A stretch of 64,000 nucleotides of DNA from Flammula alnicola (Eukaryota > Basidiomycota > Agaricomycetes > Agaricales > Strophariaceae), in contig JADNRV010000075.1 in assembly GCA_015499995.1 (NCBI GenBank), forward strand, positions 124,001-188,000, in the 5' to 3' direction. Position 1 is the stretch's first letter; each line of letters opens with the position of its first letter. Positions 33,581-43,962 of this stretch are shown here, piece by piece. The translations under genes and the position numbers were made by a program. The notes below the pieces were generated by a model. It saw only the letters and a program-made list of their open reading frames with translations. It was not told the origin of the DNA and made no database searches.

Positions 33581-34805
33581 ATGGATGCTTTCGAAGCTGA
33601 AGGTGCTGACTACCTCGGGGCCGTGCTGATTGCTGCATTCTATGGCATGTACCCAGTCTATATATTCATTCTAGATGTCGTTCTCATCCTTCTTCAACGC
33701 AGGACTGCATCTGGCTCTATTCTCATTCTTCGTTGGAATCTATCGCCATCAGAAAAAGAATCCTCTGACAGGCGTTCTTAACATCACTGCCACTATCCAA
33801 TTTATCCTTTGTACAGCGACGGCCGCTGTGCTTGGAGCGGCGACATATGTCTCTCTGGTAGTGCGTAATGACCTTCTTGCCCTTACATTGATTGAATACC
33901 GACCGCCCGAGCAGACAAGCGACTTCGAACCCCACAACAAAGTGATTGGTCCCGAGAGGAATCTAAATTCTGCCTATACGGTATTATATACCGTGATTGA
34001 TTTTGTTACGCAGGCGTCATTGGTGAGCATATCTTTGATGTACCTATACCTGGTAGATTTTCACTGATTCGTTCATAGACTTATCGGTGCTTTATCGTTT
34101 GGGAGAAACGGTATATTGTGATAATCCTGCCCTCGCTGTTGACATTGGCCACCTTATGTACATTTCACTTCTCTGAAATGCATCCTTATGTCGGCTGATA
34201 TAATACCAATACGTGAATAGGCACGGGCTTTGCGCAAGTGGCGCTCCTTCAAGACAGACATCCCACGTCGAAGGTCATAAATGAAGTACTGAATATCACG
34301 ACCGCGAACTTTGCTCTCTCGATGGCAGTGAATGGAATCGTCACCACCATGATTATTACACGCATCTGGACGTTGTCGAAACGAATCAACCTAGTGGACG
34401 CGACATACAACATTGTCGTTGCGATGTTCTTTGAGTCAGGGCTGACCATCTTTTTATCCCAACTGTGTGCGCTCGTTCTCTATGAAAAGCAGAGTTCAGG
34501 ATACAATGTGATAACCGGTGTTGTCGCACAGGTTTATGTGAGTCTATTGCACTGCATAAGATCATAACGCATTGACAATATATATATTTGTACAGGGATT
34601 TACGCCCACTATCATTCTTATACGTATCGTCCTAGGGACGTCCTATGACTCCGAGACGAAAATAAATACATCTCCGGCGGTCGCCCCATACGAAGCTGGA
34701 TGGACTAGTGTGGAGGCGAAGACCAAAATTTCTAGCGTAGGGAGGTCTACAGACAACTTTGGCCAGAAAGGACTAGAAGCAGGAGGAGGAGGATCGATTT
34801 TTTGA
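33581..34805 (+). CDS. 7-TM membrane protein of unknown function, paralogue 1
   Basis: An Agaricomycete multi-spanning membrane protein of about 330 residues in six or more exons. It starts MDAFEAEGADYLGAVLIAAF. The first intron begins with a GC donor (GCATGT at 33645) and ends at CGCAG. Next come GLHLALFSFFVGIYRHQKKN, TATIQFILCTATAAVLGAAT, TSDFEPHNKVIGPERNLNSA, TYRCFIVWEKRYIVIILPSL, ITTANFALSMAVNGIVTTMI, RIWTLSKRINLV, ESGLTIFLSQLCALVLYE and GFTPTIILIRIVLG. The hydrophilic tail ends in GLEAGGGGSIF with a TGA at 34803. The YRCxxVW and RIWxxxR elements are typical of this family. The function is unknown. A close paralogue lies at 40017-41294. Confidence 0.8.
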
Positions 34806-35012
34806 GCGCAACGTGAATAACTTGATGTACTACCCATTCCTACACTGTACTTCAAATTTAAAGTATGACGTCTGTATATTTAATCCTTTCATAAACCCAC
34901 TATTCCAAGTCTGAGGATGCAAGAGGCCAAACTTATGAATTTATTTGAATTTTACGCTCTGCGGATAAGAATTCGTGGCCTAGTGCTATGGAAATAATCG
35001 AAGGATCCGATA

Positions 35013-35643
35013 TTAAACCTTTCCGGCCACAAATATTGCTGCAGCATTAGCATCCTTAAATATTGTCAGACTCAAGCTGAAGCACACTAAACGAGGGTGA
35101 CATACAAGTGCATAGTCGAAGTGAGAAGGGGTGACAACTTTGCTCCCGGTGCAAATTTGATCACCCTGTGTACAGAAAGAGATGGAGAGGCTGTTGAGGG
35201 CAGCCGGGAAGGCTTCACCACTATCGGGGTCACCGAAAACAACGATGGCTTTGACATGATTCTGAACGCTAGGTGAGAGCATGGCGGTAGCGAGATGAAC
35301 GAGTTGGGCGCCTTGGCTGTATTATTGCACTCATTAACCAGCACTCCATTGGCATAGACAGAAAAGTACGTACTCATAGCCAGACATAACAATCGCGGTG
35401 TCCGGGCACAAGCTTGCGAGTGAGTTGACGGCATTGGCCATAGTGAGGGCATCTTGGGTGTTACCTCCCTCCAAGAACCCTGCCTCTGACGCCGGGTAAT
35501 CGACACCCTGGAAAGTAAACGACTTGGAACCGAGAGCTGACTGGAGAGCGAGATCGAATTGCGGCCCAATGACTGAGCCAACAAGAGAAGTCTCATTAGT
35601 ACCGCGCGCGAAGATCACAGTGACATTTTCACACGGGTCAGTG
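35013..35643 (-). CDS. Cutinase-like (CE5) domain with Asp in place of catalytic Ser
   Basis: Cutinases hydrolyse cutin and other esters through a Ser-Asp-His triad. Exons give DPCENVTVIFARGTNETSLV, GPQFDLALQSALGSKSFTFQ, GVDYPASEAGFLEGGN and NSLASLCPDTAIVMSGY, then (after GTACGT..ACAG) QGAQLVHLATAMLSPSVQNH, VVFGDPDSGEAFPA, CTQGDQICTG and PSHFDYALDANAAAIFVAGK to a TAA at 35013. The triad Asp (GDQIC) and His (SHFDY) are present. The nucleophile elbow should be G-Y-S-Q-G, but the only in-phase splice gives GAC, i.e. G-Y-D-Q-G. The domain follows the peroxidase on the same strand and may be its C-terminal part. Confidence 0.75.
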
Positions 35644-36422
35644 CTAAAGGAATATAAGAGCTCACAGTTAGTGGCAAGAAAAATGAGAGAAACGGTTTTA
35701 TTAATTGAAATATGTACCTGTACGACCAACAGTTTCCACTCCCGTAGCATGCCCTATTGTGAATCCGTAATTCGATCTTCCTAGCGACTTAATTATAAGA
35801 AATGGAGGACGTACGCTGGACTGACTGTGGGTTGCCCCGGACTGGCAGGAAGTGTAGGAAACGGAGCTGTGGCGCACTGAGAGCATGTTAATAAATTGCT
35901 GTAACAAATATATAAAAACACTGACGGCTTGCTGTATGTCTTGACCTGTAAAGCCCGCAGGAAGATGTGGTCCTGCTGCGGCAGGTAGTGGTTGTGGAAT
36001 GGGAATTGCCTCAGAGCAATCGACCAGTGTGCTGGTATCTTGCCCCACAACTGAGAGTTGCGCCATGGCTGCTTGAAACTTTGACACCATCAGAGCTTGA
36101 TTTCCTACCATCGACTGCCATGTGCATGCCGTTCTAGAATCGCGGGAGAGAGAAAAATCTGATTGCAGGCGCACTTCACCACTCAAAGGAGAGAGAACTT
36201 CTCCAATGTTGCTTCCATTTCTGGTGGGCGAAACGGGAATTAAAAGAAGATCACGGTGTGAATAAAACACATACCCAGGGAAAAGAGTACCTTTAAGCAA
36301 TACTTCGATAAATATCTGGGAGTCAAATAAATTTGGCGTTGAGTCCAGTGGGTCCCTAGAGAAAAGTGTCAGTAATTAAATGCGTAATGTTGTGGACTGC
36401 CGAGTATATGTCTGGATACTTA

Positions 36423-36554
<132 letters not shown>

Positions 36555-37060
36555 TCAGAGTTACTTCGCTTCGATGATTCAAAACCCAACTCACCTGATG
36601 CTGCTGGCGCTCCAGCTGATGGTGAGGCGGGTCCTGTGGCGGGACGTCTCCCAAACAAGAAAGGGAGTCGTGGGGCACCAGGGCAGCTGGAAATTGCAAC
36701 CGCCGCTGCATAATGAAGCCTACCAAAAATCAGTATGAGAATATGAAACCGGGACGGAAGACAAAATTACAAATCTCCATCCGTGATATTATGCCTGATA
36801 GATAGCGGCTTAAGATTTTCAATAGCGGATTGCAACTGCGGGTTATTGGGATAGGTTTCTTCTATCGAGCTGAAAGTAAGGATGGATCCATCGGCTCCTC
36901 CCCCAAGCCCTGGGCTAGAACGGGAGAATCCCATGGCATCATGGAATGCCAGGTGAAGAATCTCACGAGCCTAATGACGACATATGTAAGTCTATGCTGT
37001 CCGGAGACAACGATACAGGACCCACATTTTGAGAGCATGATGGTGTGTCGAAGAGTTGCT

Positions 37061-37288
37061 TGTTGGAATATTGGGAGGCTGTGCGAGCGTGCACGATGCA
37101 CCAGTCAACGTGCGTCGGGATTCAACCCCGTGATTTTCATTCCTAGACTACATAAGCCGTTGTTGTGTATTTTAGTCCCCATCCGTTTGCCCTCCTACGC
37201 TCACAGAGGCCAACCGGAATTCAATCTTTCTATGCTTTCCTCAGTCCGATCTTGAGATGATCGCGCATTTGTAGATTTGATTTCAACA
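37061..37288. repeat. Left LTR
   Basis: A 228-bp terminal repeat from TGTTGGAATATTGGGAGG to TGATTTCAACA, matching 38409-38636 without a difference that I can see. Confidence 0.95.
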
Positions 37289-37574
37289 CAAACGGATACC
37301 TGTCCTTTCGGGTGGGTCAGTCTCACATACACCCTGTTGCGACGCTCTCTAGTTCGTTCCTTCGCCGCCGTCGTAACCCATTCACTCGACCTCTCGGATC
37401 TCGCTCAAGTTGAAGACTCACGATTCGACGTCTCTTTTACGGGCCGTTTTCGCTTCCTGATGCCCGAAGACAAGTCGCTTGCTCGAAGCACACTTGTTGA
37501 AGCCCTCGCGTGTCGACGCTGAGGCAGAAGAAGGCTGCAGAGCCTCTAAACCTGCAGAAGACAGTTCCGGACTG

Positions 37575-37760
37575 AAATTCCGTGAAGAAGAAAAGCCGCC
37601 GTCGAAGATCGGCGCACGTTTATGAAGAAAAGTCGCTGTCGACGATCAGCGCATGTCGAAGAAGAAAAGCCGCCGTTGAAGATCGGCGCAAGAGAAGTCG
37701 CTGTCGACAATCAGTGCATGTCGAAGAAGAAAAGTCGCCATTGAAGATCGGCGCATGCTA
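37575..37760. repeat. Tandem repeats of ~33-60 bp inside the LTR element
   Basis: GAAGAAAAGCCGCCGT and GAAGATCGGCGCA alternate with GAAGTCGCTGTCGAC and ATCAGCGCATG variants, about five units in all. They have no coding meaning. Confidence 0.75.
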
Positions 37761-38408
37761 AGTCCTCAGGCTTGGAGGCACGGTTTTTGAAGACGCCGTA
37801 TTTGAAGATTTGATTGATTTTGTTGGACAAGACGAGTTTTGAAGGATTTTTTGTTGGATGAACCCCACATTTCGAGACACCGAAGAACGCTGCCCCACGT
37901 GCCAGTGCATGCCTATTCATCTCGCCGATGCCTACCTGCCGCTTCACTAGACGGTCAAGATTTTTATTTGCCGATTGATTCACTGTACGCTGCCCCGCTA
38001 CCCTCGATGGATTGGATTTTCACCTTTGCTGGATTTTATTTTGCCGACTTCCGTTTCCACACGATGCCGACTCGTTTTCATTCTTATTTGGACACCGCCG
38101 CAGAGAGTTTTACCTGCCGATTCACCTGCCTCTCGATTTTCGGCTCGATTTATTCCATTTCCGATTCTCACCTCGCTTGACGCCGATCGCCTTCCCTATC
38201 ACCTAAAACTTGCTTGTCGCAGCTTTCAGAGGCATGGACCATGGTTTGCATATTGGAGAGTAAGAGATTCTTGGTTTTGAGGGAGTGCTCTCTTATATTT
38301 CATTCGTTCGAAGTTGATGGGGGATTTTTATTGATTTTTTATTTCGCTTTTTGGGGTTTTTTGGTTTCAGGGAGTGTTCTTGGGTGCACCACTTCGCTCG
38401 AGGGAGTG

Positions 38409-38636
38409 TGTTGGAATATTGGGAGGCTGTGCGAGCGTGCACGATGCACCAGTCAACGTGCGTCGGGATTCAACCCCGTGATTTTCATTCCTAGACTACA
38501 TAAGCCGTTGTTGTGTATTTTAGTCCCCATCCGTTTGCCCTCCTACGCTCACAGAGGCCAACCGGAATTCAATCTTTCTATGCTTTCCTCAGTCCGATCT
38601 TGAGATGATCGCGCATTTGTAGATTTGATTTCAACA
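38409..38636. repeat. Right LTR
   Basis: Identical to 37061-37288. The 5-bp duplication TTGCT follows directly. Confidence 0.95.
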
Positions 38637-38852
38637 TTGCTGAATATCCACCAACACCAGAAATAGTTGGCAGCATGCAGCGTTGCTGACTGAGTGGATT
38701 CCGTCACTGCAGACAACAGAATTCTTGAGCACCGCTGAAGGCGATAAATCATTAGTGTATCTCAGTGATGATATTCCGATGATTGACTTGCCTCCTTCTA
38801 CGTATTGGACTGAGACGAAAAGCAAACAGAACTGGAGGATTGACCAAATCAT

Positions 38853-40016
38853 GTTATCCTAGGGTTTACGCCAGACCGCTCATGGCCCAATCTTTTAAAC
38901 AACAGTGTCATTCTCGGAATAGTTGTGAAAAGTTTTGCAAGATCGACACAGGACTATGTAAAGCAGGCGTGAGAGGTTTCGGTTACGGGTCAACTTACAC
39001 GTGGCCCTGGGTTCTTTTTTTCTGATGCTTGCGTTCCGATCAAACAGCACCAGCACTTGAGCTAGCTGGCCATGGCTACTTCTCCGTTGCGCAATGTGTC
39101 CGTCAAGGCAGCGAACACCTTCTACGGCTAATTATAACACTGAATAGATATCCTCAACATAGAAAGAAGCCCTATCAATAGGAGCTGCGATCTTTCCACT
39201 TGTAGTAGCGGACGAATTGTCGGAGGTAGATGGGGTGAACGTTAACTGAATTCAAGTGCTCGCTAGCCCGCGGAACCAGTACGGAGGCATTCGACAGGCA
39301 GTCAGCTCGTGGTCCGCAATCTCAACCCGGAACCGCGGAGGAAGCCTGCATTCTCACCGACGCCGCACTTGTCTCGATCGCAAAACCTCTGATCACTTCA
39401 CATAGGGAAGACGCGGGAGTTATTGTGTAGCAATGCCAGTGCTTTTCAAGAGGTGACCATCCTATGTTAAATTTTACCGACACCAAATGTGACGACCTAC
39501 TACAGGAAAAATCAGCGTTTGTGGAGGCTATAAAACGTTAACACTGTCCTCTCACAGCTATTAGAGGACCCTCTTTTCAAAGCATCTGGGAAGGTTTCAA
39601 GTTGATTTTATCGCATGGTTCTTTGTCGTGCAGTGCACCTATTTCAAGCCAAGACAACTCCGAGGGCTATTTTAAAGGAAACGTATGTTCCCGATCAAGG
39701 GGGATGCTCGAGAACTGTTAACTTATCACAGAATACCGGCCAATTGGACACTGAGAATCACCAGCCACCAGCTCTCACAATCTCACCGGAAGAAATGATG
39801 ATGATGATTTCAAAACACTCATACCTGGCAGATCACCTGGCCCCTGTTTGCAATAATACGCAGAAAGACAGCACAAGGGCCTGTCTGACCCTCTGCCAAT
39901 ATCGATCTTGTAAAACATATATATATGAAGCTGCTAGTTGAGCGATACCAGCAAGGCCCTCGAGTCTCCACTTCAAGACCTAAGTCCTCTTTGCTACTTT
40001 ACCCAGCCTTTGCGCA
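38853..40016. other. Intergenic stretch between divergent genes
   Basis: Shared upstream region of the peroxidase (minus) and the second 7-TM gene (plus). The frame at 39615-39941 has no motif. No gene is supported. Confidence 0.4.
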
Positions 40017-41294
40017 ATGGATGCTTTCGAGGCCGAAGGGGCTAACTACCTCGGAGCGGTGCTAATCACTGCATTTTACGGTCTGTATAGTCTGTTTTCA
40101 TTCTTGATGGAATGTCCATCCTTAGCCATCTTTTCCCCATACAGGATTCCATGTGGCGCTATTCTCGTTCTTTATTGGTATCTACCGACGTCACAAAAAG
40201 AATCCTTTTGCAGGCGCTCTCAATCTCGCTGTCATTGCACAATTTATTCTAGGTACAGCGACGGCCGCTGTGCTTGTCGCGGTCACGTACATCTCTCTAG
40301 TAGTGCGTGAAGACCTTCTTGCCCTTTGTCCATTCAATACTTTAACTTACTGACTTTCAATCCAGACAAGCGACTTCGAACCACACAGCAAAGTAATTGG
40401 TCCGGAGAGGCATCTAAATTCAGCTTATACGGTATTATACACTATTATTGATTTTGTTACCCAGGCATCGCTGGTGAGCATGTACCTGACTGTGCTTAGA
40501 CCTAGTAAACTTCCGTTAATTTATTCACAGACTTATCGGTGTTTTATTATTTGGGATCAAAGCTACACCGTCATGATGTTACCTGTGCTCTTGACATTGG
40601 CCACCTTGTGTAAGTTGGACCTCGACGTCTATGAGATGTATCCAAACATTAACTGAAATACCAAAATATGGATAGGCACAGGCCTCGCACAGGTTGGCCT
40701 CCTTCAAAACAGGCATCCTACTATGGAGGTTATAAACACCACGCTAAATATCACCACGGCAAACTTTGCTCTGTCAATGGCGGTAAATGGTATCACCACG
40801 ATCATCATCATCGCCAGGATCTGGCTGGCGTCGAGACGGATAAAAAAACTCAGCAACGATAGCGTGTCGGACTCGGCGTATAACGTCGTTATGGCGATTT
40901 TATTCGATTCGGGTCTAACGATCTTTTTGGCCCAACTTTGTGCGCTCGTCCTTTATAGAACGCAGAGCGCAGGATACAATGTCATAACAGGTGTTGTGGC
41001 GCAGATATATGTAAGTCGTTCAAGCCCCTTCATCGATCTTCATTTCGGGTTGACAGAAGTACGTCTCTGCAGGCATTCACACCAACTATCATTCTCATAC
41101 GCGTGGCCACTGGGTCGTCGTACGAATCTGATACAAAAATGAGCCAATCCATCGCATTTGCCCCGACACCAGGCCAATTGGAGGCAGAAAAACCGACCAC
41201 GCTTTCCACTGGTTGGGGTGCGGACAGGGAGACGCAAACGGTATTTAACGCCGAGAATTCGTCTGCAGATGACTCAGGAGAAGAACAAGTCTAA
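40017..41294 (+). CDS. 7-TM membrane protein of unknown function, paralogue 2
   Basis: Close paralogue of 33581-34805 with the same exon order. Parts are MDAFEAEGANYLGAVLITAF, GFHVALFSFFIGIYRRHKKN, IAQFILGTATAAVLVAVTYI, TSDFEPHSKVIGPERHLNSA, TYRCFIIWDQSYTVMMLPVL, TGLAQVGLLQNRHPTMEVIN, ITTANFALSMAVNGITTIII, RIWLASRRIKKLSND, DSGLTIFLAQLCALVLYR and AFTPTIILIRVATG. The acidic tail ends DDSGEEQV with a TAA at 41292-41294. Its first intron uses a normal GT donor where paralogue 1 uses GC. The loop after RIWLASRR is about six residues longer than in paralogue 1. No lesion was seen. Confidence 0.8.
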
Positions 41295-41785
41295 GAAAAA
41301 AGCAAATGATACCGCAGTCACCATTCGGTGTTCTTTGCTCACCCATCTATCACCAACAGTTCCTTTCACGTCGTGTTCGCCAATATGCTGTACCCATAGA
41401 TGCATAAAATTTAATGGCTTCTTGAAGGATTTTTTGACCGTCACAACGAGAAGCAACATGGAGAGTTGGCGCCCATGGCCAGACAGAACGCGGAGAAAAA
41501 TGCCCCTATCCATGAATAAGCACTTGGATATACCGATATGGCGACGCCCAATAGCGTTTAAAAGGGGGAATGTGCGTCATGGCCAATTCTGAATCCTGGT
41601 AACGCCTGGCAGATTATACAGTGCAAGCAATTGGGTACAACGCAGAAGCACAGATGATGTTGGCAATTGGGACGTGTCCCAGTTTACGCGCGCAAGCAGC
41701 ATATTGTCACGCAACGAGTCTACGACAGTCGTAGATAGGCTCGAGCCGAGGGTTGTCGGTGGTGATGCCATTTGCGAGGCATGCA
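41295..41785. other. Intergenic stretch
   Basis: Nothing recognised. It ends at the 8-bp target duplication GGCATGCA (41778-41785) of the hAT-type element. Confidence 0.4.
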
Positions 41786-42714
41786 TAGTGTTGTCGTCGA
41801 GGCGAGTTGACCTCGAGTTGGAACTCGACTCGCCTCGAAATCAGGGCAACTCGTATCAACTCGTTGGCAACGAGTTGCCTCGAGGTACCTCGACGAGTTG
41901 ACACGAGGTGGCATCAGAGCTCTCACGTGATGCGGCCGCGCACCGGACCTGAGTGCGTCTCGACGGTCTCGTTGCGTTCAAGCCATTGCGCCTTCCACTT
42001 GTTGCACACGATTCGTACCCGCTAATGTACATTATGTTATTGAATACATTTCTTGATATTTTAAAACTACGACGTATTCACCGTCACGAACCATCCCACA
42101 AACATCGCTTTGTCAAGAAACTGCTGCACAGCTACCTGCCAGAAAGAGTCAAGAACTTGCAGAAGATAAAGCCATTGTCAAGCGCGAATTGGCTAGGTAC
42201 GAGGTGGCGGGTATTGTTCCCTCATCAAGTCTTGAGGTTCTTCAAGTCCTCAAGTTCTCGGAGTACGTACCAATCCCAGAAATTTTCATTTGTCAAAGAT
42301 CTAACTTAATTGAATTGCAAACACGATCGACCGTTGACTGAGTCGACTCATGGAATTTGCTGACGAGCTTATGGCCCCTGGAAATTTTGAATAACGCAAT
42401 TAATTGATTCAGAATATGCATTCAGAATCCTAACCTGCTAATCTGCTCTCTCTGTCGTTGCATTTATCTAGTCTACATTGCTTTAATTCACAGTAGCCTA
42501 CAGTAGCATCCTAATCTACGGTCGCCTGCAGTGAGATCAAAACTCGGTTATCTCTGCCATCTTATTGGATGGAAACGAGATCACGGCAATTACCGACCTC
42601 GCGAGTTGGCTCGAGGCACAACTCGACATAACTCGAAATTTCGAGTTGATTCGAGTTGTCCACCTCGCCTCGCCTCGCCTCGCCTCGCCTCGCCTCGCCT
42701 CGGCGACAACACTA
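41786..42714. mobile_element. Non-autonomous hAT-type element
   Basis: The left end TAGTGTTGTCGTCGAGGCGA and the reverse complement of the right end TAGTGTTGTCGCCGAGGCGA differ at one base. The 8-bp target GGCATGCA is repeated exactly on both sides (41778-41785 and 42715-42722), as expected for hAT transposons. Subterminal regions are packed with CGAGTTG/CAACTCG motifs, likely transposase-binding repeats. The 929-bp interior has no transposase. A short open stretch near 42110-42265 (KSQELAEDKAIVKRELARYE) might be a captured fragment. Confidence 0.9.
42664..42701. repeat. (CTCGC)n pentanucleotide repeat
   Basis: About seven CTCGC units at the inner edge of the right end of the hAT-type element. 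They look like an expansion of the GGCGAGG terminal motif. Confidence 0.85.
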
Positions 42715-43315
42715 GGCATGCATGACCAATACGGTCTACCGTAAAATCAGACTTTCGGCGCCCGTATGGTCGACTTAGATGGGGAGGGCAAAATTTGCAA
42801 TCGTCGCTGCGCGTATGATCAGGTGAGGATTAAAATCAGAGTTGTGTTTATCTGAAGAAAAAAAAGTTAATAAAACTTGCGTGTAACAGACGCCAGCTAA
42901 CCAACCACGATAACAAGCACTCATTTCCAAATTCTGAGTAATAAATAAAGGGTAATGTATTATGGGTAAACTGAAAAAGACTAACGTTAGTCGACAGCAC
43001 TCTCTAGGTGGATCTGGTATTGATGTGTCAACGGAGTGTCGGGATGGAAAAAGATGAGTCATATGTGGAGGGAAGGAGAGCCGGTCGGTGAGAAGCAGCA
43101 GTTCGAAAGTCGTAGTATCAGTAGTAAGTAACTAGAGACAAAAAGAAGGGCGTCAATATCAATCGCAAACTAGGGGGAAAAACTGGGAGAAAGGAAAAGA
43201 ACACGCACATGTCCACACATTCACCCTCTCCATGATTAATCTGGGTATATCTCTCCTTCGCATGCCTCTTCGTATGCTCAGAATAAGGTATGATATATGA
43301 CCAGGCACCTCACAT

Positions 43316-43762
43316 CTACTTCTGCAATCCCAGGCCCAGAGCCCCGGCTGTGCCATTCGTCACTCCCGCATTGGCATCACCTGCAGCAAGACCCAACCAC
43401 TGCCATAAGAGACGCTCGTCGCCCTCCTGTCCCCAGAGGTAGTACGTGGCACGTCGGCGCAGGAACACGAGATGTTGTGGCAGATATTTGAGGACACCAG
43501 TGAACACGAGAAATAAGAGCAATGCGAACATCGTCACTATCAGGTTGAATTTTAGTATAGGTAAAGAGAGCAAGTGACGTGAGCAAAACAACTAACGTAG
43601 GAGAATCTTCTCCCAGGGCTCGAGCATGGAGAGGACGAACGTCGACTCGAACCACATGCGACGCCGCCAGAGGAAGATACCGAGCTTGGACGTCGGCTTC
43701 CGTGTAGAAGCATGATTGGGCTTCGCAGGCGGGAGGTCAGGATGGACGTTTGTAGCAGACAT
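43316..43762 (-). CDS. Serine palmitoyltransferase small subunit-like protein, copy 1
   Basis: Small subunits of this type activate the Lcb1/Lcb2 serine palmitoyltransferase in the ER membrane, the first step of sphingolipid synthesis. Start ATG at 43762 (MSATNVHPDLPPAKPNHAST). The conserved core is RRRMWFESTFVLSMLEPWEK, a TM segment split by one intron (MFALLLFLVFTGVL) and KYLPQHLVFLRRRATYYLWG, then a short tail to a TAG at 43316. An in-frame ATG further upstream (43831) would add 23 residues with no conserved character, so the shorter form is preferred. A paralogue lies at 47293-47755 on the same strand. The identification rests on the WFE..EPWEK..YLPQ..YYLWG pattern. Confidence 0.7.
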
Positions 43763-43962
43763 AGTAGTTGTGTGTTGACGAGGTGGCTTAGGGATAATCC
43801 GACAATTTGCATTGCATTTACTGATTCCCACGGTAAATTATACGTAACTCCAATTTCCTCCTACTTAAGAACTTCAACCCAGCATAAAAATTAACGGTAG
43901 TCTAACATTCAACGAGTAGAGAGGTATAGACATGTGTGGTGGTGGTCGATACTTTTGAGTAA

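Larger units (their letters stand above)
37061..38636. mobile_element. Miniature LTR retrotransposon (TRIM-like), very recent
   Basis: A 1576-bp element bounded by two 228-bp LTRs (37061-37288 and 38409-38636) that appear identical over their whole length. They start TGTTGG and end CAACA, and TTGCT is duplicated outside both ends (37056-37060 and 38637-38641). The interior of about 1.1 kb has no reverse transcriptase, integrase or gag, only tandem repeats and pyrimidine-rich sequence. A purine-rich GAGGGAGTG lies just before the right LTR as a possible polypurine tract. It must have been mobilised by an autonomous element elsewhere. It sits in exon 2 of the peroxidase gene. Confidence 0.93.

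Noticed and set aside
39615..39941. 108-codon plus-strand open frame upstream of 7-TM paralogue 2
   Set aside because: Lies in the promoter region, has no motif, and paralogue 1 has no counterpart upstream.
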